From the NCBI GenBank assembly GCA_947303855.1, contig CAMYZO010000004.1, forward strand, positions 1-64,000: a stretch of 64,000 nt of DNA, given 5' to 3'. The position numbers and the translations under genes are program-made. Below are positions 9,546-17,011 of the stretch, piece after piece. Under the pieces are notes generated by a model, which made no database searches, was not told the origin of the DNA, and saw nothing but the letters and a program-made list of their open reading frames with translations. Position 1 is the stretch's first letter; each line of letters starts with the position of its first letter. Origin of the DNA: an uncultured Prevotellaceae bacterium. GTDB taxonomy: Bacteria > Bacteroidota > Bacteroidia > Bacteroidales > Bacteroidaceae.

Positions 9546-10985
9546 ATGCTAATAGGTCGAGACAACGAAAAAAGAACCCTTCAGGATGCTCTCACGGATG
9601 AGTATTCACAGTTTATAGCAGTCTATGGACGTCGCCGTGTAGGCAAGACATTCTTAATAAGAGAGTCATACGACTATCACTTCACGTTCCAGTTTACGGG
9701 AGCTGCCAAGACTACAGCCAGAAAACAACTGGCCCGATTCCGTATGGCTCTGAAAGAACATGGGTTGCAGGATATGCCGAGCGTGTTCAGCAATTGGATT
9801 GTTGCCTTTTCTGAGTTGAGACGTTATATATCGCTTCAGCCAGAAGGTAAGAAGGTGATATTCCTTGACGAACTGCCCTGGATGGACGCACCCCGTTCGG
9901 GCTTCCTTTCTGAACTGGAATCGTTTTGGAATGGCTGGGCCTCGGCCAGAAAGGACATTGTCTTTGTGGTCTGCGGCAGTGCCACGTCGTGGATGGTCAA
10001 GAAGATTATCAAGAACAAAGGCGGGTTGCATAACCGGCTTACCCATCGGATAGCTCTCAAGCCCTTCTCTCTTCGGTTATGCGAAGAGCTGATGCAAGCG
10101 CGTGGCATCGAGATGACACGCAAGCAGATACTGAATGGCTACATGGTGTTTGGAGGAGTACCTTACTACTGGAGCTTGTTGCAGAAAGGTGCAAGTCTTA
10201 CGCAGGAGATCGACCGGCTTATCTTCTCGAAAGATGGAGATATGTACGACGAGTTCAGCATGCTCTATGCGTCGCTTTTTAAGAAACCGGAGCCATACAT
10301 TAAGGTAATCAGACTTTTGGCTGATAAGAAAGAGGGAATGACCAGGCTGGAACTGATTGAAAAAGGAAAACTGGAAGATAACGGAGCCTTGACAGACATC
10401 TTGAACGACTTGGAATGGTGTGGTTTTATCCGTGGCTACTCCGCGATAGGCAAACAGGTGAAAGACGAAATCTTCCAACTCATCGACCACTATACGCTGT
10501 TCTATTACGAATACATCAACGGCATACACCATGGCAAGAACTTCTGGCAGGCCACGGAAGGAACACCGCGATACTACAATTGGTGTGGCCGTGCCTTTGA
10601 GCGCGTCTGTCTCTGGCATACAGACCAGATCAAGCACAAACTTGGCATCAGCGGAATTCTGACCGAAGAATACGCTTGGCGGTATAGTCCGAAGAAAAAG
10701 CAAGACAACAATGAGTTGACGAAGGAGAAGGGTAAACAAGTTGATCTGCTGATAGACCGCAGCGATGGTATTATAGACTTGTGCGAGATGAAATACCATG
10801 AAGGTAAGTTTGCCATCTCAGAGTTGTACCAGAAGGACTTAAATGACAGAAAAGATGTCTTTAGGCAGGTAACAAAAACGCAGAAAAGTGTCCATACTGT
10901 GATGGTGACCACTGACGGTCTTCTGAACAACGCCTACACAAAAGACATACAGAACGAGGTCTGTCTGAACGATTTATTCTATTGA
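9546..10985 (+). CDS. AAA/STAND-like ATPase with C-terminal DUF234 (PD-(D/E)XK-like) domain
   Basis: Walker A YGRRRVGKTFLI, Walker B VIFLDELPWMD, sensor FVVCGSATSWM; C-terminal QVDLLIDRSDGIIDLCEMKYHEG (D..ExK) pattern of DUF234 ATPases. Confidence 0.88.
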   Translation: MLIGRDNEKRTLQDALTDEYSQFIAVYGRRRVGKTFLIRESYDYHFTFQFTGAAKTTARKQLARFRMALKEHGLQDMPSVFSNWIVAFSELRRYISLQPEGKKVIFLDELPWMDAPRSGFLSELESFWNGWASARKDIVFVVCGSATSWMVKKIIKNKGGLHNRLTHRIALKPFSLRLCEELMQARGIEMTRKQILNGYMVFGGVPYYWSLLQKGASLTQEIDRLIFSKDGDMYDEFSMLYASLFKKPEPYIKVIRLLADKKEGMTRLELIEKGKLEDNGALTDILNDLEWCGFIRGYSAIGKQVKDEIFQLIDHYTLFYYEYINGIHHGKNFWQATEGTPRYYNWCGRAFERVCLWHTDQIKHKLGISGILTEEYAWRYSPKKKQDNNELTKEKGKQVDLLIDRSDGIIDLCEMKYHEGKFAISELYQKDLNDRKDVFRQVTKTQKSVHTVMVTTDGLLNNAYTKDIQNEVCLNDLFY

Positions 10986-10995
10986 CAGTAAAGGG

Positions 10996-11059
10996 AAATG
11001 TACGTAAACCTGCGGAATCCACTGTTTTTTTACAGATTCCGCGAGTTTACGCACAATTT
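10996..11059. repeat. Imperfect palindrome (copy 2) related to copy 1 and inverted relative to it
   Basis: AAATGTACGTAAACCTGCGGAATC...T-rich loop...GATTCCGCGAGTTTACGCACAATTT; shares the core TGTGCGTAAAC..GCGGAATCT with copy 1; loop is T-rich here but A-rich in copy 1. Confidence 0.92.
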
Positions 11060-11390
11060 AAGAGCAAAAACATATTCCAGACCGAAGGTTGTTACGCCGC
11101 AACCTCAAACGTTTTAGCGACGAACGGGACTAATCCATTTTTTTCAAGATAATTTCACTTTCGTATTTCTCATCTAATCTATTTGACATGGAAATGAAAT
11201 AGGTATTATAGAATGACGGGCGCTAGGCATCATAAACAAATAAACTCATCAATAAGGGCGTGGCAGATAGGCATTGCCGCAGCAACAAACATCTGACTGA
11301 TGAGTTGATTATAGAATTATAAAGATATTCTGATCTGCAACTTTTTCATCTTTTTTTTGTGCAAATCGTTGGAATTTGAGTTTTTTTTCA

Positions 11391-11398
11391 TAAATTTG
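11391..11398 (+). promoter_or_regulatory. Bacteroidetes -7 promoter element TAAATTTG
   Basis: Matches TAnnTTTG; TTG about 19 nt upstream. Confidence 0.55.
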
Positions 11399-11432
11399 CA
11401 CCGTGTTCTCATAAGAGGCACAACATAATTTG

Positions 11433-11608
11433 CTCAAATTCCAGCTCGAATCACCACCTCGGACAGCGAATAACGAGCAAAATACAAAACGTATTTGGAG
11501 TACGCACTTTGAGTGCGTCTTCTCCATAACGTTTTGGGGCTTGTGGTGAGCCTGAGCTGGATATGGCAGGAGCGCACTCTTTTCATATCCAGAAGTTAGT
11601 GCTAACTT
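11433..11608 (+). ncRNA. Putative structured 5' leader (nested and competing hairpins)
   Basis: Stems AAAACGT/ACGTTTT, TGGAG/CTCCA, ACGCACT/AGTGCGT nested inside ATTCCAGCTCGAATCACCAC / GTGGTGAGCCTGAGCTGGATAT; then CTGGATATG/CATATCCAG and AAGTTAG/CTAACTT. Confidence 0.6.
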
Positions 11609-11648
11609 GTTGAAAGGGATATTAGTATTAACTTATAAACATACAATT

Positions 11649-12569
11649 ATGAGCAAACAAAAAAACACAAACCTCTTAGGGTTAGCCATTATCATGTTAG
11701 TTTTCACTTCATGTACGGCACCCCAGTATTTATCAAAGCCAATCGTTCACTATCCTGGTATCAAAAACACAGGTACTTATGGTATCCAAAACATGGACGA
11801 GAAAGGGAAAACACAAAGCACGTTCTGTCACTATGACGGCTTTGACGTGCAATACTTCGTTGATGGGGACTTCAGACCTTATTTCGTTATTACAAACAAC
11901 ACAAACAAAAGTCTAATCATTGACAAATCAAAAAGTTATGTACTGTATAACGGATATGCGACACAGTTATTCAAAGATGTTCGCTCTTCAAGGAGCACAA
12001 CATTCAATAATGTACAAGACGCGATTAATAATGTTCAAACAAATGAGGCTGGTGTTTCAATGACAGTGCCACCATATTCCAAATGGGAACTTCCCCTCCA
12101 AGAAACGAATGTAAGGAAAATGACGATTCCTGCTTTTAATAGGACACCAGGCACTCACACTTTAACATCGTTTGACAATCCTGAGAATGTAGAATTTGTA
12201 CTACCTTATTCTTTCGATTATTCAATGGCAAATTGGGACACAAGTAGAAATCGATTATTTGTGAAAGAGTTGGAGGTAGAAACATTTGAGAAAACGAAGC
12301 CTTTTAGATCAGAGGGACCATCCTCATACGGTATCTTTTATTCAACAACTCGAAAAAATGGTGAGCCAGACTGGTCTAAAACAAAAAGAGTAAACTCTAT
12401 CAATTTAGAACGATACAGAAAACACAAGAGAGCCGTAGATATAAGTCATGGAATATGGGGAACAATATTCTTACCCGTTTTTTTAACTGGATATTTTATT
12501 TACCTTCGAGGATGTGACCATGAACCTCCTGTGTATGATACTGCATGGTGGGATAAAACATACGAGTGA
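11649..12569 (+). CDS. Hypothetical lipoprotein
   Basis: ORF given as 11607; the likely start is internal ATG MSKQKNTNLLGLAIIMLVFTSC with lipobox; C-terminal TM segment GIWGTIFLPVFLTGYFIYL. Confidence 0.65.
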   Translation: MSKQKNTNLLGLAIIMLVFTSCTAPQYLSKPIVHYPGIKNTGTYGIQNMDEKGKTQSTFCHYDGFDVQYFVDGDFRPYFVITNNTNKSLIIDKSKSYVLYNGYATQLFKDVRSSRSTTFNNVQDAINNVQTNEAGVSMTVPPYSKWELPLQETNVRKMTIPAFNRTPGTHTLTSFDNPENVEFVLPYSFDYSMANWDTSRNRLFVKELEVETFEKTKPFRSEGPSSYGIFYSTTRKNGEPDWSKTKRVNSINLERYRKHKRAVDISHGIWGTIFLPVFLTGYFIYLRGCDHEPPVYDTAWWDKTYE

Positions 12570-12678
12570 TTTAGATAAGCTGTTGAATAAATGTTGTAAC
12601 TACTCAGTTCACCACGGCCTCTTCAAACCCTTAAAAAATCAAAAACCGGCCGAAAAGGAAGAAAAACGTGCGGAAAAG

Positions 12679-12710
12679 TTTGTCAAGTTCGGGAAAAGTT
12701 TGTATATTTG
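12679..12710 (+). promoter_or_regulatory. Promoter TTTG-N20-TATATTTG
   Basis: -33 TTTG (12679-12682) and -7 TATATTTG (12703-12710), with duplicated GGAAAAGTTTGT at 12672 and 12692. Confidence 0.65.
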
Positions 12711-12716
12711 CAGCGT

Positions 12717-12815
12717 CAAAACATCTGTTTTGGCTATCCGGTAAGTTTCCGAGTGGGGGCAGGACCATATCGCCACCGTCCCGTTTTAAAGAGTTGTTTA
12801 GGCAACTCTTTATTT
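12717..12815 (+). ncRNA. Putative ~100-nt non-coding RNA ending in an intrinsic terminator-like hairpin
   Basis: Follows a consensus-like promoter; CAAAACATCTGTTTTG hairpin and terminal AAAGAGTTG/CAACTCTTT stem; no convincing ORF inside. Confidence 0.45.
12788..12811. terminator. Hairpin AAAGAGTTG-tttagg-CAACTCTTT, possible bidirectional terminator
   Basis: Perfect 9-bp stem between the + strand putative RNA and the - strand ORF end. Confidence 0.6.
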
Positions 12816-13358
12816 GTTATATCTACGGCTAAACGTGTTGAAAAAGTCTCTGCTTTCCGTTGAACTTCGTTTTAATAGTATTGATTTCTTCCCCTTGAAC
12901 ACCAAAACCTCCATAGCACTAGGGTTGATTTCAAAATATCGTTTGATACAGCTTGCTAATGAAATCGCACGGTAGTCAGTAGCCATGTTCAGTAGCACAT
13001 GGGTAATCTGCCCGACAGATTCAAGCAACCGATTCATGACAGAAGCCTTGCCATGAATGGTTTTTAAGTCATACATCTTATAGACTCCTTTATTTTCAAA
13101 GATGAAGTCAGCTGTCCTTATTCCCTTTGGATTGGGCAAGATGTAAACTTTGTTTCCATGAGCAACAGCCTTGCGTGCTGCATCAAGTAACAAGGGAAAG
13201 TCTTCACGGTGGCTACCAGCTGCTGCAAAGATGTCTTTCTCATTCTCAACAGGTTTGAAGATGTAAAGAGTGGTCAGCATCTTCAACTGACGTATGAAGT
13301 CTGCTCCTGTCAGGATGTGAAGCCGTGCAAGTTCTAATGCTATATCGTATTCTGGCAT
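12810..13358 (-). CDS. Hypothetical protein resembling orphan CdiA-CT/BECR-type nuclease domains
   Basis: 182 aa; VYILPNPKGIRTADFIFENKGVYKMYDLKTIHGKASVMNRLLESVGQITHVLLNM resembles the substrate/active-site strand pattern of tRNA nuclease-like domains; assignment by eye only. Confidence 0.45.
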   Translation of the reverse strand: MPEYDIALELARLHILTGADFIRQLKMLTTLYIFKPVENEKDIFAAAGSHREDFPLLLDAARKAVAHGNKVYILPNPKGIRTADFIFENKGVYKMYDLKTIHGKASVMNRLLESVGQITHVLLNMATDYRAISLASCIKRYFEINPSAMEVLVFKGKKSILLKRSSTESRDFFNTFSRRYNK

Positions 13359-13386
13359 GTCATCTTTTCGTTCACCAACGCGGACG

Positions 13387-13473
13387 CTACAGTTGCATTA
13401 CACCTGTACTTAGATTCAAATTTGCGAGATTTGACTGCACAGACAGTAACGTCCGAAAACGTCCTTTTCCCAT
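13387..13473 (-). CDS. Short upstream ORF (MGKGRFRTLLSVQSNLANLNLSTGVMQL) in the leader of the nuclease-like gene
   Basis: In-frame ATG within the longer ORF 13387-13578; ends 28 nt before the ATG at 13358; lies downstream of TATGTTTG on the minus strand. Confidence 0.4.
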   Translation of the reverse strand: MGKGRFRTLLSVQSNLANLNLSTGVMQL

Positions 13474-13835
13474 TGGCCAAGCCCTACAAACTGCATCGTC
13501 AGCCTCCGGACTCCATCGATGTTTGTTTTGACCCGCCCTGCCATAGAGTGGCTGGCTTAGTCGGGTGCAAACATACAAACTTTATTTGTAAAAACAAAAA
13601 AAATGGAAGGAAATCAAGAAAATAAAATCCGCAAAATAATAAGCCGTACATCAATATACCACACTGCCGCTAATCACCTTATTTATAATAATATTGAAAA
13701 CGCACAAAAAGAAGGAAAGATTTAACGATTCTGCGTAAAATGAAGCCGAAGGAAATTGGTTTTTCAGAAAAAAGCAGTATATTTGCAGCGGTATTGGCAT
13801 GAGACTGTATCACGCATCAACATTATGCATAAAAA

Positions 13836-14831
13836 ATGGAAGAAAACAACAAAATTCTTATTTATACGGACGGTAACGGGCTGACGAAAATAGACGTAAA
13901 GCTTGAAGATAACACGCTGTGGCTCACACAAGCCCAGATGTGCGAGCTGTATCAAACGAGCAAATCGAATGTAAGTGAACACATCAAGCACATATTTGAA
14001 GAAGGCGAATTGCAGGAAGATGCAGTTGTTCGGAAATTCCGAACAACTGCATCAGACGGCAAACTATACCTGACAACTTTTTATAATTTGGACATGATTA
14101 TTGCCTTGGGGTACCGTGTGCGCTCCATCATTGCGACACGGTTCAGGCAATGGGCTACGGAACGACTCAAAGAATATATTGTCAAAGGATTTACACTCGA
14201 CGATGAACGGCTTAAGAAACTTGGCGGTGGCGGTTACTGGAAAGAACTACTTGAACGCATCCGAGACATCCGAGCCACAGAGAAGGTCCTCTATCGGCAA
14301 GTGCTGGAAATTTACGCCACAAGTATCGACTATGACCCACGAGCATCTGTATCTCAGGAGTTTTTCAAGAAAGTACAGAACAAGATTCATTATGCCATCC
14401 ATGGACGCACAGCTGCAGAGTTGATAGTGGAACGTGCAGATGCAGAAAAAGACTTCATGGGGCTTCTCACGTTCAAAGGTAATCAGCCCACATTGGTTGA
14501 AGCTAAAACAGCGAAGAACTACCTGGATGCCAAAGAACTCCGTGCTATGGGGCAACTGGTTTCGGGATATTTGGACTTTGCAGAACGACAGGCAGAACGC
14601 GAACAGCCGATGACAATGAACGACTGGGCCAACTATTTAGACCGCATTCTTACAATGTCTGGCGAACAACTGTTGCAAGGTGCCGGCAGCGTATCGCATG
14701 CCGAAGCAATGGAACACGCGACAAGCGAATATCGCAAATACAAACAACGCACCATCAGCGATGTAGAACAGGACTATCTGGATGCTATCAAACGACTGGG
14801 CAACATAGGAAAGGAAGAAGACGCAAAGTAA
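13836..14831 (+). CDS. RhuM family (virulence RhuM) protein
   Basis: LTQAQMCELYQTSKSNVSEHIKHIFEEGELQEDAVVRKFRTTASDGKLYLTTFYNLDMIIALGYRVRS..ATRFRQWATERLKEYIVKGF motifs; TATATTTG upstream. Confidence 0.92.
   Translation: MEENNKILIYTDGNGLTKIDVKLEDNTLWLTQAQMCELYQTSKSNVSEHIKHIFEEGELQEDAVVRKFRTTASDGKLYLTTFYNLDMIIALGYRVRSIIATRFRQWATERLKEYIVKGFTLDDERLKKLGGGGYWKELLERIRDIRATEKVLYRQVLEIYATSIDYDPRASVSQEFFKKVQNKIHYAIHGRTAAELIVERADAEKDFMGLLTFKGNQPTLVEAKTAKNYLDAKELRAMGQLVSGYLDFAERQAEREQPMTMNDWANYLDRILTMSGEQLLQGAGSVSHAEAMEHATSEYRKYKQRTISDVEQDYLDAIKRLGNIGKEEDAK
14019..14053. repeat. 35-bp perfect palindrome inside rhuM
   Basis: GATGCAGTTGTTCGGAA-A-TTCCGAACAACTGCATC, 17-bp arms. Confidence 0.97.
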
Positions 14832-14949
14832 GTGTAATGTTCCCGAGGCTGAGTGGTTCAGTGGAACACCATCTAATAGAAAGACTTATAGAACTGGATG
14901 CTAACCATGCGAAAGGAACACCGGTCTTTATTGAACCATAATACATAAT

Positions 14950-15075
14950 ATGACCCAACCCGAATTACAGCAATACTTGCTCCGCGAGTACCCACAAGAG
15001 AATGCTCTGTATGGTTCAATTTTGAAGCTAAATTATAGCCAGAATTCGCAAAGACAGCCAAAAGAACATGGTTAA
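14950..15075 (+). pseudogene. N-terminal fragment of an AlbA_2-type putative DNA-binding / ATP-binding protein
   Basis: MTQPELQQYLLREYPQENA matches the N-terminus typical of Bacteroidetes AlbA_2 (PF04326) proteins, then diverges and stops at 41 aa. Confidence 0.45.
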
Positions 15076-15111
15076 CAGACAATAATTATAATACGATAAA
15101 AGAATGGACAA

Positions 15112-15528
15112 ATGGATAAGGAACAACTAAAAGAAAGAGAAACAAGGGTGATAGAACTTGCAGTAGAATTTTGTAATGAGCACTTGGACGAAGAGTGCAC
15201 AGAGCTATGTACAAAACTTGTGCAGAAACTGGGACGCAAGCGTTCCTGCCCACTACAATACGGAAGGATTGAGATATGGGCAGCTGCATCGGTATATACC
15301 ATCTGCAGCATCAACTTCATGTTCAGCAAGAGTTCACGGTTGAGCACATCATCTTTTGAAATTGCTGAGCATTTTGGTGCAAGCGGCTCAACAATAGCGC
15401 AGAAAGTCACCAAAGACTTACTGAAGATAAGCAACGTCTTTGACCCCAATTTCTCTCTGAAGGAGATTGCCGATAACAATCCATTCAATCATCTTGTAAT
15501 GAGAAACGGCTTCATCTTCTTTGAATAG
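15112..15528 (+). CDS. DUF6398-like protein (cyclin/HTH-like)
   Basis: LGRKRSCPLQYGRIEIWAAASVYTICSINFMFSKSS...SFEIAEHFGASGSTIAQKVTKDL pattern. Confidence 0.6.
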   Translation: MDKEQLKERETRVIELAVEFCNEHLDEECTELCTKLVQKLGRKRSCPLQYGRIEIWAAASVYTICSINFMFSKSSRLSTSSFEIAEHFGASGSTIAQKVTKDLLKISNVFDPNFSLKEIADNNPFNHLVMRNGFIFFE

Positions 15529-15546
15529 CTAAAATGCACATATTAT

Positions 15547-16929
15547 ATGGCAAAAGACAAGATAGCATACGTCTGCTCTAACTGCGGACAAGAATCGGCA
15601 AAATGGATTGGTAAGTGTCCGGCTTGCGGCCAGTGGAACACCTATAAGGAGATACGCGTGGCCGACACGCGGCAGCAGGCAGCCACGTCAGCCGCCGCCA
15701 CTGCCGGCCACCAGCTGCGTAAGAACAAGGTGTTGCGGCTGCGCGACATCTCTGCCAAGGACGACCCGCGTATTGACATGCACGACGGCGAACTGAACCG
15801 CGTGCTTGGCGGCGGCCTTGTCCCCGGCAGCATTATCCTGCTGGGCGGCGAGCCGGGCATTGGCAAGTCGACGCTGTCGCTGCAGACCATGCTCCAGCTG
15901 ACAGACAAGCGCGTGCTCTACGTCAGCGGCGAGGAGAGTGCCCACCAGCTGAAGATGCGGGCCGAACGTATTGCCCACACCGTGAACGACAACTTCCTGA
16001 TACTCTGTGAGAACTCGCTGGAAGCCATCTTCGAGCATATCAAGGACGTACAGCCAGAGCTTGTGGTGGTAGACTCCATACAGACCATAGCCACCGAGGA
16101 TGTGGAGTCGAGTGCCGGCTCCATAGCCCAGGTGCGCGAGTGTGCCTCTGCCCTACTCCGCTTTGCCAAGACCAGCGGCGTGCCCGTCATCCTCATCGGC
16201 CACATCACCAAGGAAGGGTCGCTGGCAGGTCCTAAGATTCTGGAGCACATCGTAGATGCCGTCATTCAGTTTGAGGGCGACCAGCACTATATGTACCGTA
16301 TTCTGAGGAGTATCAAGAACCGCTTTGGCAGCACGTCGGAATTAGGTATCTACGAGATGCAGCAGACGGGACTGCGGCAGGTATCGAACCCCTCGGAACT
16401 GCTGCTGACAGAAGACCACGACGGACTGTCGGGAGTGGCCATCTCCAGTGCCATAGAGGGTGTGCGTCCCTTCCTGGTAGAGACCCAGGCCCTGGTGTCG
16501 TCGGCAGCCTACGGCACGCCACAGCGTTCGGCCACGGGCTTTGACCAGCGACGCCTGAACATGCTCTTAGCGGTGCTTGAGAAGCGCGTGGGTTTCAAGC
16601 TGATGCAGAAGGATGTGTTCCTGAACATTGCCGGCGGGTTGCGCGTCACCGACATGGCCATGGACCTCAGCGTCATCGCTGCCGTACTGTCAAGCAATGT
16701 CGACACGCCCATCGAGGAAGGATGGTGCATGGCCGGCGAGGTGGGCTTGAGCGGCGAGGTGCGTCCTGTGGCCCGTATCGAGCAACGCATCAGCGAGGCT
16801 GAGAAGTTGGGATTCCAGCATATCATCATACCGAAATACAACCTCTCAGGACTGGACCGCAAGAAGTTCAAGATTGAGATGGTGCCTGTACGCAAGGTGG
16901 AAGAGGCTCTGCGCGCCCTGTTCGGATGA
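15547..16929 (+). CDS. radA: DNA repair protein RadA
   Basis: Zinc finger CSNCGQESAKWIGKCPACGQWNT, GGEPGIGKSTL, KNRFGSTSELGIYEM, Lon-like C-terminus. Confidence 0.97.
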   Translation: MAKDKIAYVCSNCGQESAKWIGKCPACGQWNTYKEIRVADTRQQAATSAAATAGHQLRKNKVLRLRDISAKDDPRIDMHDGELNRVLGGGLVPGSIILLGGEPGIGKSTLSLQTMLQLTDKRVLYVSGEESAHQLKMRAERIAHTVNDNFLILCENSLEAIFEHIKDVQPELVVVDSIQTIATEDVESSAGSIAQVRECASALLRFAKTSGVPVILIGHITKEGSLAGPKILEHIVDAVIQFEGDQHYMYRILRSIKNRFGSTSELGIYEMQQTGLRQVSNPSELLLTEDHDGLSGVAISSAIEGVRPFLVETQALVSSAAYGTPQRSATGFDQRRLNMLLAVLEKRVGFKLMQKDVFLNIAGGLRVTDMAMDLSVIAAVLSSNVDTPIEEGWCMAGEVGLSGEVRPVARIEQRISEAEKLGFQHIIIPKYNLSGLDRKKFKIEMVPVRKVEEALRALFG

Positions 16930-17011
16930 AGAATTAAGAAGACAACCTAAACAACCAGAACAACCTTAATCGCTTAATAACTAAAGTTGTTTTGGTTGCC
17001 TTTGTCGTCTT

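Noticed and set aside
13603-13725. 40-aa ORF MEGNQENKIRKIISRTSIYHTAANHLIYNNIENAQKEGKI
   Set aside because: No recognisable family and no clear promoter; too weak to annotate, though it lies in the accessory island.
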